64,000 nt of DNA from B18-G4 sp003648575 (GTDB lineage: Bacteria > Bacteroidota > Bacteroidia > Bacteroidales > B18-G4): assembly GCA_029942245.1 (NCBI GenBank), contig JAOZTN010000002.1, positions 11,495 to 75,494 on the forward strand, written 5' to 3'. Under the pieces are notes generated by a model. That model ran no database searches, was not told the origin of the DNA, and saw only the letters and a list, made by a program, of their open reading frames with translations. Each line of letters opens with the position of its first letter. Within the stretch, counting starts at the first letter, position 1. The position numbers were made by a program, and so were the translations under genes. Of this stretch, positions 43,860-51,439 are shown one piece after another.

Positions 43860-46538
43860 ATGACAGATACGGACAGACGAAAAAGGCTAGGGGCGAAATT
43901 TCCCTGCAGTAAATTACTTGCCGGATTAATTGGCATGCTAATTATATTGCTTTCAGCACCGTTATCGATGGCTCAGCAAATCAGCGACGACCTGGATGTG
44001 ATTGACTATTCTGCGCCCAAGAAATATGAGATCGGCGGCATTACGGTATCAGGAATAGAATACCTCGACCAGAATGTGCTTATCATGCTTTCCGGCCTCA
44101 AGATTGGGGAAAGGGTTGATATTCCCGGTGAAAAGATCACCAATGCCGTTAAAAAATTATGGGACCAGGGCCTCTTTGAGGATGTCCGTATATCAGCTAC
44201 ACGCTTCCAGGGAGATCTTGTTTTTCTCAACATCTACCTGCTTGAAAGGCCCCGGCTGACCAAATATTCCTTTAAAGGAATCAAAAAATCGGAAGCAGAT
44301 AATATTCGCGATGAGATGCGGATAACCCGTGGAGATGTTGTTACTGATCATCTTCTGGTAAGGATCAACAATATCATCAGCGGCTATTTTAGCGGCAAAG
44401 GTTTCCTCGATGTGGAAGTTGATGTGAAGCAAATAGCTGATACCACGAAGGCTAACAATGTGATCCTGGAGATTGTTGTAGATAAAAAATCGAGGGTAAG
44501 GATCTATCAGATCAATATTCATGGAAATGAAGCCCTCTCCACTTCAAAGGTGAAGAAAGCTTTTAAGGAAACGAAAGAAAAAGGATTGTTCCGTCCGCTT
44601 TATGGTGCTGACAAGTTGCTGGTAGATGTGGTCTGGGATGTCTTGCAGCTCAAGTTCCCGAAGGCGATCGAAGATTTCCAGTCATATGTGGATAAAACAA
44701 TGCGCTTCAGGATATTTAAATCCTCCAAGTTCATTGAAAGCAGCTACGAGGGTGACGTGCTCAACCTGATCAATAAATACAATGAGATCGGTTACAGGGA
44801 TGCCAAGGTTACAAGGGATTCTATTTCCAGGAATGACGACGGAACCTTGAATGTCGACGTCTGGATTGATGAAGGAAATCAATATTATTTCAGGAACATT
44901 ACCTGGGTAGGGAACACAAAATATACAGCAGAGCAACTCGACAAAATTCTTGAGATTCAGAAAGGTGATGTATATAACAAAGACCTTTTGAATACCAACC
45001 TCTCTTTTAATCCGGCTGGCTTCGATGTCAGCTCCCTGTATCTTGATGATGGTTACCTCTTTTTCCAGGCAGAGCCTGTTGAGGTAAGGGTGGAGAATGA
45101 CTCTATCGACCTTGAGATCAGGATGCGTGAAGGAAAACAGGCTACCATCAATAAGGTGACGGTAAAGGGGAATACAAAAACGAACGACCATGTTGTGATC
45201 CGGGAGATCAAAACACGTCCCGGTCAGCTTTTTAGCAGGGATGCGATCATCAGGACGGTCAGGGAACTTGGCCAGCTGAAGTATTTCAACCCGGAGACCA
45301 TTGCCCCCGATGTCATTCCTAACCCCGAAGATGGTACTGTCGACATCGTCTATTCGGTTGAAGAAACCTCTGCCGATCAGATCGAACTCTCCGGTGGATG
45401 GGGATATGGTAGGATCATTGGTACGCTCGGTGTATCTTTTAATAACTTCAGCTTAAGGAACTTCTTTAAGAAAGGGGCCTGGAAGCCGATACCGTCAGGT
45501 GACGGGCAAAAGCTTTCACTACGTATACAGAGTTACGGTAGGGGATACATCAGTTACAGTGCATCTTTTACTGAGCCGTGGCTGGGTGGAAGGAAACCGA
45601 ACGCCTTCAGTGTATCTTATTATCATTCATTGTATTCAAACGGACTTCCAAGGAGTGATACAAACCGTGCCTATTTCAAGATCAACGGATTGACATTCGG
45701 ACTGGGGCAACGCCTGAAATGGCCTGATGACTTTTTTACCCTCTACCAGGCAATTAATCTGCAACGCTACGATCTGCATAAATACACAACTATTTTCACT
45801 TTCGGCGACGGAACAGGAACTTATAATAACTTCAACTACAATATTGTTCTGGGCAGGAATTCCACTGCGCCCAGCTATATATATCCCCGTACAGGATCCA
45901 ATCTTTCATTGTCTGTGGAAGCAACACCGCCATATTCATTATTCAGCGATGCTGATTATACCAAAATGGAGGATAAGGAAAAGTATAAGTGGATAGAATA
46001 CCATAAATGGAAATTTGAGGCTTCCTACTTCCTCGAAGTGGCGCCTAAGTTTGTGATCATGGGTAGGCTGAAGTACGGTTTCCTTGGATCATATAATAGC
46101 GATATTGGGATTACTCCATTCGAAAGGTTCTACCTGGGTGGTGACGGACTCTCCGGTTATAATAACCTTGACGGAAGGGAGATCATTGGTATGCGCGGAT
46201 ATGGTAATGAAACACTGACACCTTACTACTACCAGGACAGAAACGTTGGTGGTACTGTATATTGCAAGTATACGCTGGAATTCCGCTATCCGCTTTCTCT
46301 GAACCCATCGGCAACCATTTATGCCCTTGCATTCCTGGAAGCCGGGAAAGCATGGCTGTACCATCCGGCATTTAATCCTTTCGACCTTTACCGGTCGGCC
46401 GGGTTCGGTATGCGGGTATTCCTGCCTATGTTTGGCCTGCTTGGCCTCGACTGGGGATATGGGTTTGATGAAGTTCCTGGTTTGCCGGGAGCCAATGAAG
46501 GACAGTTCCACTTCTCTATCAACCAATCAATCGATTAA
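43860..46538 (+). CDS. bamA: Outer-membrane protein assembly factor BamA
   Basis: An 892-residue BamA. A signal peptide with a long basic start ends near residue 40 (LIGMLIILLSAPLSMAQQ). Five POTRA domains follow at about 52-450, each with a YxxxGxxK or VKGNxxT core, such as NKVTVKGNTKTNDHVVIREI in the last. The 16-strand barrel ends in EGQFHFSINQSID. The barrel has the VEETSADQIELSGGWGYG entry. It folds and inserts outer-membrane proteins, and here serves PorG and porins too. It is in operon with uppS and the skp genes. Confidence 0.95.
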   Translation: MTDTDRRKRLGAKFPCSKLLAGLIGMLIILLSAPLSMAQQISDDLDVIDYSAPKKYEIGGITVSGIEYLDQNVLIMLSGLKIGERVDIPGEKITNAVKKLWDQGLFEDVRISATRFQGDLVFLNIYLLERPRLTKYSFKGIKKSEADNIRDEMRITRGDVVTDHLLVRINNIISGYFSGKGFLDVEVDVKQIADTTKANNVILEIVVDKKSRVRIYQINIHGNEALSTSKVKKAFKETKEKGLFRPLYGADKLLVDVVWDVLQLKFPKAIEDFQSYVDKTMRFRIFKSSKFIESSYEGDVLNLINKYNEIGYRDAKVTRDSISRNDDGTLNVDVWIDEGNQYYFRNITWVGNTKYTAEQLDKILEIQKGDVYNKDLLNTNLSFNPAGFDVSSLYLDDGYLFFQAEPVEVRVENDSIDLEIRMREGKQATINKVTVKGNTKTNDHVVIREIKTRPGQLFSRDAIIRTVRELGQLKYFNPETIAPDVIPNPEDGTVDIVYSVEETSADQIELSGGWGYGRIIGTLGVSFNNFSLRNFFKKGAWKPIPSGDGQKLSLRIQSYGRGYISYSASFTEPWLGGRKPNAFSVSYYHSLYSNGLPRSDTNRAYFKINGLTFGLGQRLKWPDDFFTLYQAINLQRYDLHKYTTIFTFGDGTGTYNNFNYNIVLGRNSTAPSYIYPRTGSNLSLSVEATPPYSLFSDADYTKMEDKEKYKWIEYHKWKFEASYFLEVAPKFVIMGRLKYGFLGSYNSDIGITPFERFYLGGDGLSGYNNLDGREIIGMRGYGNETLTPYYYQDRNVGGTVYCKYTLEFRYPLSLNPSATIYALAFLEAGKAWLYHPAFNPFDLYRSAGFGMRVFLPMFGLLGLDWGYGFDEVPGLPGANEGQFHFSINQSID

Positions 46539-46593
46539 TCAAAAAAATAATTTTTGGCAGGTTTTTTGTATTTGCTATTAAAAACAAAATATC

Positions 46594-46598
46594 GGAGG
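46594..46598 (+). promoter_or_regulatory. Shine-Dalgarno-like GGAGG before the first skp gene
   Basis: GGAGG lies 8 bases before the ATG at 46607. This is a good SD sequence in a window where most genes lack one. Confidence 0.5.
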
Positions 46599-46606
46599 AC
46601 ATACAT

Positions 46607-47260
46607 ATGAAAAAACTGATTTTAACAATCGCCGTTATCCTGTCTGCATTCGCAGTCACCACGGCACAGAAATATGCTTTTGTTGATTCTGACTACATTC
46701 TGACCAACATTCCTGAATACCAGGATGCACTTGATATCCTGGATGAGTTTTCCATTCAATGGCAGAAGGAGATCGAAGGAAAGTTCACTGAAGTTGATCA
46801 GCTGTATAAAGACTATCAGGCCGAAGCCGTATTACTTCCTGAGGATATGAAGGCACAGCGTGAAAACGAGATCATCAAGAAGGAGAAGGAAGCTAAAGAC
46901 CTGCAAAAGCAACGTTTTGGCAGGGAAGGTGACTTATTCCAGAAGCGCCAGGAACTTGTACAACCTATTCAGGAAAAGATCTATAATGCTATAGAGGAGA
47001 TCGCGGAAACACAAAACTATGCGCTGGTATTCGACAAAGCAGGAAGCCTTTCCATTCTTTATGCGAAAGCCAAGTACGACATTTCTGATGATGTGCTGGA
47101 TGAAGTTGGTACCGTAATGCAAACCGTGAGGCGTGAAGACAGGCAAGGACCTGCACCCTCTTCAGGCAGCTCTTCGGGGAACAGTAATAATGCCAATAAA
47201 ATGATTGAACAGCACCAGGGTGGGAATCAAAGTTCCTCGCCACAAGGGGGTAAAAGATAA
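46607..47260 (+). CDS. OmpH/Skp-family periplasmic chaperone, first copy
   Basis: A 217-residue OmpH-family protein that should hold unfolded outer-membrane proteins for BamA. The signal peptide is MKKLILTIAVILSAFAVTTA. The body has the AFVDSDYILTNIPEYQDAL opening and a long charged coiled-coil arm (KEIEGKFTEVDQLYKDYQAEAV onward) to about residue 110. A YALVFDKAGSLSILYA strand is near 145. The last 35 or so residues are a low-complexity Ser/Gly/Asn tail, longer than in the second copy. It lies 68 bases behind bamA and has a strong SD site. Confidence 0.9.
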   Translation: MKKLILTIAVILSAFAVTTAQKYAFVDSDYILTNIPEYQDALDILDEFSIQWQKEIEGKFTEVDQLYKDYQAEAVLLPEDMKAQRENEIIKKEKEAKDLQKQRFGREGDLFQKRQELVQPIQEKIYNAIEEIAETQNYALVFDKAGSLSILYAKAKYDISDDVLDEVGTVMQTVRREDRQGPAPSSGSSSGNSNNANKMIEQHQGGNQSSSPQGGKR

Positions 47261-47308
47261 ACCGTTACGGCACTGCAAATCAGACCCGCCAGGCCGATAT
47301 TAATATAA

Positions 47309-47348
47309 ATATATTTTTGTGTTTATATTGAATTATTCCATACATTTG
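47309..47348 (+). promoter_or_regulatory. Promoter of the second skp gene
   Basis: This is the clearest full Bacteroidota-type promoter in the window: a TTTTG element at 47315-47319, then 21 bases, then TACATTTG at 47341-47348. The start codon at 47387 would follow a leader of about 34 bases. Confidence 0.6.
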
Positions 47349-47386
47349 CTGGGTTAAAAAGAATTTATAATCTATACTGAAATAAC

Positions 47387-47899
47387 ATGAAAAACATTCT
47401 GAAAGCTGTACTTCTTGTAGCTTTTATGCTTACAGCAACAATCGCCTGGTCACAGGCTAATCTGAAGATCGGACACATTGATTCACAAGCCCTCATCGAG
47501 CTGATGCCGGAGAAAGATTCCGTCGAAACACAACTGATGGATTACCAGCGCTCACTCGAAGAGCAGATTGGTGCCATGTACCTTGAATATCAGAACAAAG
47601 TTCAGGACTATACAAACAATGCTGACGGCATGTCTGATATCATCAAACAAACCAAAGAAAGAGAGATCGCCGATTTAGAAACCCGCATTACTGAATTTCA
47701 GCAGAGTGCTGAGTCAACCTTTGGCGTCAAACAGCAGGAACTTTATGATCCGCTGATCACAAAAGCCAGGGAGGCTATTACTGCAGTAGCTGAAGCAAAT
47801 GGCTTTACCTACATTCTGGATGTAAGTATGGGCACTGTACTCTACTTTGACTCTGGTGAAGACGTGCTTCCACTTGTTAAAGCCAAGTTAGGTTTATAA
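47387..47899 (+). CDS. OmpH/Skp-family periplasmic chaperone, second copy
   Basis: A 170-residue OmpH-family protein, shorter than the first copy. Signal peptide MKNILKAVLLVAFMLTATIAWS, then NLKIGHIDSQALIELMPEKDSVETQLMDYQRSL. A coiled-coil arm covers about residues 50-105, and FTYILDVSMGTVLYFDSGEDV is near the end. It has its own promoter in the gap behind the first copy and a terminator after it, so it can be made in a different amount. Confidence 0.92.
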   Translation: MKNILKAVLLVAFMLTATIAWSQANLKIGHIDSQALIELMPEKDSVETQLMDYQRSLEEQIGAMYLEYQNKVQDYTNNADGMSDIIKQTKEREIADLETRITEFQQSAESTFGVKQQELYDPLITKAREAITAVAEANGFTYILDVSMGTVLYFDSGEDVLPLVKAKLGL

Positions 47900-47920
47900 T
47901 CGAGAAAGATATTTTGATTT

Positions 47921-47949
47921 AAAAACCCTGCAGAGATGCGGGGTTTTTT
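47921..47949 (+). terminator. Terminator after the second skp gene
   Basis: An AAAAACCCxGCA / TGCxGGGTTTTTT stem with a 4-base loop and T-run lies 22 bases after the stop. Confidence 0.8.
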
Positions 47950-47990
47950 ATTTGTTCAAATTTTCGTTGACAGTTCATGTATAAAATTCT

Positions 47991-48032
47991 TGATCACTCA
48001 ACACTCAACACTCAACCCCCAAAACCCAACAC
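47991..48032. repeat. Phased heptamer array ending at the gamma-carbonic anhydrase stop
   Basis: Six 7-base units (TGATCAC, TCAACAC twice, TCAACCC, CCAAAAC, CCAACAC) run to the base next to the stop codon of the minus-strand gene at 48033. In the opposite strand they read as GTGTTGA/GTGTTGG, like the arrays near yebC and lepA. Confidence 0.85.
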
Positions 48033-48545
48033 CTATTTGTACCAGCTTGCATACATATTGTAGCTGTTGGCGATGCGTTCAATCTCGCCAACGATCAGGT
48101 CCTGGTCAATGTCTTTGATCTTGCGGGCAGGTACACCTGCATACACACTTCCTGATTCAACTACCGTTCCTTTAGGGATAAGGGCGCCGGCTGCAACGAT
48201 AGAATTACTCTCGATCACGGCATGGTCCATGATAATGGATCCCATCCCGATCAACACATTGTCTTTAATGGTACAGCCATGTACCACTGCATTGTGAGCG
48301 ATACTCACATTGTTGCCGATCTCTACGGGAGCTTTCTGATAAGTCCCGTGTATACACACACCGTCCTGGATATTTACATTATTGCCAATATGAATATGCG
48401 TAACATCGCCCCGAACTACGGCATTAAACCACACACTGCAGTGATCGCCCATGAGCACCTCACCGGTAATGGTGGCGTTGTCGGCAAGGAAGCATTCCTT
48501 ACCAATTTTAGGTGATATCCCTTTTACGGATTTGATAAGCGCCAT
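48033..48545 (-). CDS. Gamma-carbonic anhydrase family protein
   Basis: A 170-residue left-handed beta-helix hexapeptide protein (YrdA/PaaY-like). The rungs start with ISPKIGKECFLADNATITGEV. The family's metal-binding histidines are in DGVCIHGT, IAHNAVVHG and nearby, and the WFNAVVRGD segment is present. Gamma-class anhydrases in many bacteria are inactive or have other roles, so only family membership is certain. It is the last gene of the sucA-sucB-nadB unit, 4 bases after nadB. Confidence 0.9.
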   Translation of the reverse strand: MALIKSVKGISPKIGKECFLADNATITGEVLMGDHCSVWFNAVVRGDVTHIHIGNNVNIQDGVCIHGTYQKAPVEIGNNVSIAHNAVVHGCTIKDNVLIGMGSIIMDHAVIESNSIVAAGALIPKGTVVESGSVYAGVPARKIKDIDQDLIVGEIERIANSYNMYASWYK

Positions 48546-48549
48546 AACT

Positions 48550-50163
48550 TTATTTCTTAACAGCTTTATGGTTGTTTACCAGCATGGAACTGCCATCAAT
48601 GACATCCCGTGGGTAGTCGATAGAATAATGTAGCCCACGACTTTCCTTCCGCTTGTTGGCCATTTTGATCACCAGGTAAGCAACATTGATCATATTCCTC
48701 AACTCGCAGATATTTATAGTAAGAATGGACCTGTCGTATAGCTCTTCTGTTTCCCGGTATATGATCTCCAGCCTGTCAAGTGCCCGCCTCAGCCTCAGAT
48801 TCGACCTTACGATGCCGACATAGCTGCTCATCAAAGCCCTCAGCTCCTTAAGCGATTGTGTAATTAGGATCATTTCCTCATTTAAAACAGTACCTGAAGC
48901 ATCCCAGTCGGGGACATCCGCGCAGAAGTTGATCTCTTCAGCGGAATCAATGGCATTCATGCTTGCGCGATGTGAAAACACAGCCGACTCGAGCAGTGAA
49001 TTCGATGCCAGCCTGTTGGCACCGTGTAAACCTGTTGAAGCACATTCGCCTGAAGCATACAGGTTCGTGATAGAACTGCGTGCAAATTCATCCACCTTGA
49101 CCCCACCGCAGATATAATGTGCCGAGGGCACTACAGGAATCATCTCCTTGGTAATATCGATGTTGACAGTAAGGCATTTGGCGTAAATACGCGGAAAATT
49201 CTTGAAGAGCTCATCCTCGTCGAGATGGGTTGCATCCAGATATACGAAATCATCACCGGAAAGCTTCATCTCATTATCGATGGCCCTGGCTACTATATCC
49301 CTCGGGGCTAATGATTCACGCTTATCATACTTCTGCATGAATTCTTTTCCATCCTGGGTCTTGAGAACAGCACCAAAGCCCCTTAAGGCTTCCGTGATGA
49401 GGAAGGCAGGCTTTTCAGTGGGATTGTATAAGGAAGTAGGATGAAACTGGATGAACTCCATATTTTCAACCTGCGCCTTAGCCCGGTATGCCATCGCAAT
49501 GCCATCGCCGGTGGCAACATATGGATTGGTAGTATTGCTGTAAATATTTCCCGCTCCTCCTGTTGCGAGCATGGTGGTCTTGGCCAGGATGGTCCAGATC
49601 TCTTGCTTCTTCAGGTCCATGGAATAAACACCGTAGCAGTTGATATCCTCGTTTTTTCTGTTGATTTCCTTCCCCAGGTGATGCTGGGTGATCAGGTCGA
49701 TGGCAAAATGATCTTCGAGCATCTCTATGTCAGGATGTTCTGCGATCTTATTTAGTAAGGCCCTTTCTATCTCCAACCCGGTACTATCTTTATGGTGAAA
49801 AACACGGCTTTCTGAATGCCCCCCTTCGCGGGCCAGGTCATACTCGCCGGATGCATTCTTATCAAACTGGGCTCCCCATTCGATCAACTCCCTGATCCTG
49901 GCTGTGGATTCCTTGATGGTGAGTTCCACGATCTCCCTGTTGTTGAGTCCGTCACCGGCAACAATGGTATCGATGATATGCTTCTCATAGGTGTCGGGAG
50001 TGTACATCACGGCAGCGATGCCACCCTGGGCATATTTGGTAGACGTTTCTTCTGCATCTGATTTGGTCAGTATACAGACCTTTCCGTGATCAGCAACTTT
50101 CAGGGCGTAAATGAGACCGGCAATGCCGGAACCAATGATCAGAAAATCTGTTTGTTTACGCAT
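48550..50163 (-). CDS. nadB: L-aspartate oxidase
   Basis: A 537-residue FAD enzyme that oxidises aspartate to iminoaspartate in de novo NAD synthesis. The FAD motif FLIIGSGIAGLIYALKV is at 7-23. The conserved GGIAAV (YAQGGIAAV), the active segment AREGGHSESRVFH, and the STGLHGANRLASNSLLESAVFSHRA segment are present. It lies 9 bases behind sucB. nadA and nadC are not in the window. Confidence 0.95.
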   Translation of the reverse strand: MRKQTDFLIIGSGIAGLIYALKVADHGKVCILTKSDAEETSTKYAQGGIAAVMYTPDTYEKHIIDTIVAGDGLNNREIVELTIKESTARIRELIEWGAQFDKNASGEYDLAREGGHSESRVFHHKDSTGLEIERALLNKIAEHPDIEMLEDHFAIDLITQHHLGKEINRKNEDINCYGVYSMDLKKQEIWTILAKTTMLATGGAGNIYSNTTNPYVATGDGIAMAYRAKAQVENMEFIQFHPTSLYNPTEKPAFLITEALRGFGAVLKTQDGKEFMQKYDKRESLAPRDIVARAIDNEMKLSGDDFVYLDATHLDEDELFKNFPRIYAKCLTVNIDITKEMIPVVPSAHYICGGVKVDEFARSSITNLYASGECASTGLHGANRLASNSLLESAVFSHRASMNAIDSAEEINFCADVPDWDASGTVLNEEMILITQSLKELRALMSSYVGIVRSNLRLRRALDRLEIIYRETEELYDRSILTINICELRNMINVAYLVIKMANKRKESRGLHYSIDYPRDVIDGSSMLVNNHKAVKK

Positions 50164-50172
50164 AATGCTTTA

Positions 50173-51429
50173 TTATAACTGCAGAAGTGCCTTTGCAGCG
50201 TCTTCACCACCCAGAAGCATTTTTGTAGGGTCTTCAAGCACCTCTTTTACCTTTACAAGGAAGCCAACGGCTTCACTGCCATCTATAATTCGGTGGTCGT
50301 AAGACAGGGCCAGGTACATAATCGGGTGTATCTCTACTTTGCCATTAACGGCTATCGGGCGCTCAACAATGTTGTGCATACCCAGGATAGCACTTTGCGG
50401 GGGATTGATGATGGGCGTTGATAACATAGATCCAAATACACCCCCATTAGTAATGGTGAAGGTCCCGCCTTTCATTTCATCAAGACTGAGTTTTCCATCC
50501 CTTGCTTTGATGGCCAGTTCCCTTATTCTACCCTCGATATCGGCCAGGCTCATCTGCTCTGCATTTCGCAGTACCGGCACCATTAGCCCCTTAGGAGCAC
50601 TCACGGCGATGCCAACATCGGCATAATTGTGCATGACCATCTCATTTCCGGAGATCTGTGCATTCACCTTTGGGAAGTGCTGCAGCCCTATTGTCACGGC
50701 TTTGGTAAAGAATGACATGAAGCCAAGGCCTACACCAAACTTTTCCTTGAAGCTGTCTTTATATTTTTTGCGGATCTCCATGATCGGGGTCATGTTCACC
50801 TCGTTAAAGGTGGTAAGCATGGCAGTTTCATTCTTAACCGAAACCAGCCTTTCCGACAACTTCATCCGCAATCTGGTAAGCTTCTGACGGTCTGCATCAC
50901 GTGTCCCACCCCAGTTGGAAGATGGTACTGTAGCTGTGGACGGAGCCTGATTGGTACGCTCGGAAACGAAAAACTCCACATCTTTCTTGCCAGCCCTATA
51001 TTTTCGAAAAAAGTCCTCAAATTCCTTTTCTGTACTTCCACTTTCCTGAAGCAGCTTCTTCGCCAGTGGTGACAGATGTACATTGCTTTCTTCAACAACT
51101 TCTTTCTTTGGAGACTCCTTCACCGGCACTTCGGCTTTTACTTTGTCTGCAGACGCTTCAGCGGAGGCAGGCTTTTCTTTCTTTTTCCCTTTGGCTTCGG
51201 TATCGATGGTAGCTATTACAGCCCCAATTCCCAGGTTATCCCCTTCTTCAGCTTTGAGGCTGATCTTTCCGCTGTCTTCAGCGCTGATGGTCAGGGTAGC
51301 CTTATCGGAATCGATCTCTGCAATCTCCTGGTCCTTATCTACTTGCTCACCATCTTCCACGAGCCAGCTGGCAAGCTGTACCTCGGTGATGGATTCTCCC
51401 GGACTGGGAACTTTTATCTCTATGATCAT
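50173..51429 (-). CDS. sucB: Dihydrolipoamide succinyltransferase (2-oxoglutarate dehydrogenase E2)
   Basis: A 418-residue E2 of the 2-oxoglutarate dehydrogenase complex. One lipoyl domain has Lys43 in EIDSDKATLTI. A linker rich in Ala, Lys and Glu follows. The E1/E3-binding domain is at about 114-155 (NVHLSPLAKKLL), and the catalytic domain ends with SYDHRIIDG, with His379 and Asp383. The linker segment PASAEASADK (87-96) is encoded by an imperfect palindrome and looks like an inserted repeat. It lies between sucA (10 bases upstream) and nadB. Confidence 0.95.
   Translation of the reverse strand: MIIEIKVPSPGESITEVQLASWLVEDGEQVDKDQEIAEIDSDKATLTISAEDSGKISLKAEEGDNLGIGAVIATIDTEAKGKKKEKPASAEASADKVKAEVPVKESPKKEVVEESNVHLSPLAKKLLQESGSTEKEFEDFFRKYRAGKKDVEFFVSERTNQAPSTATVPSSNWGGTRDADRQKLTRLRMKLSERLVSVKNETAMLTTFNEVNMTPIMEIRKKYKDSFKEKFGVGLGFMSFFTKAVTIGLQHFPKVNAQISGNEMVMHNYADVGIAVSAPKGLMVPVLRNAEQMSLADIEGRIRELAIKARDGKLSLDEMKGGTFTITNGGVFGSMLSTPIINPPQSAILGMHNIVERPIAVNGKVEIHPIMYLALSYDHRIIDGSEAVGFLVKVKEVLEDPTKMLLGGEDAAKALLQL
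51146..51171. repeat. Imperfect palindrome within the sucB linker
   Basis: A 26-base imperfect palindrome (TCTGCAGACGC ... GCGGAGGCAGG) lies in the part coding for PASAEASADK. Its form agrees with the palindrome beside the tRNA-Gln gene (about 24935-24963), so both may belong to one dispersed family. Confidence 0.5.
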
Positions 51430-51439
51430 AGGTCAATTA

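Noticed and set aside
48033..48545. Acetyltransferase of the hexapeptide type
   Set aside because: The histidine pattern, length and the WFNAVVRGD segment fit gamma-carbonic anhydrase-like proteins better.
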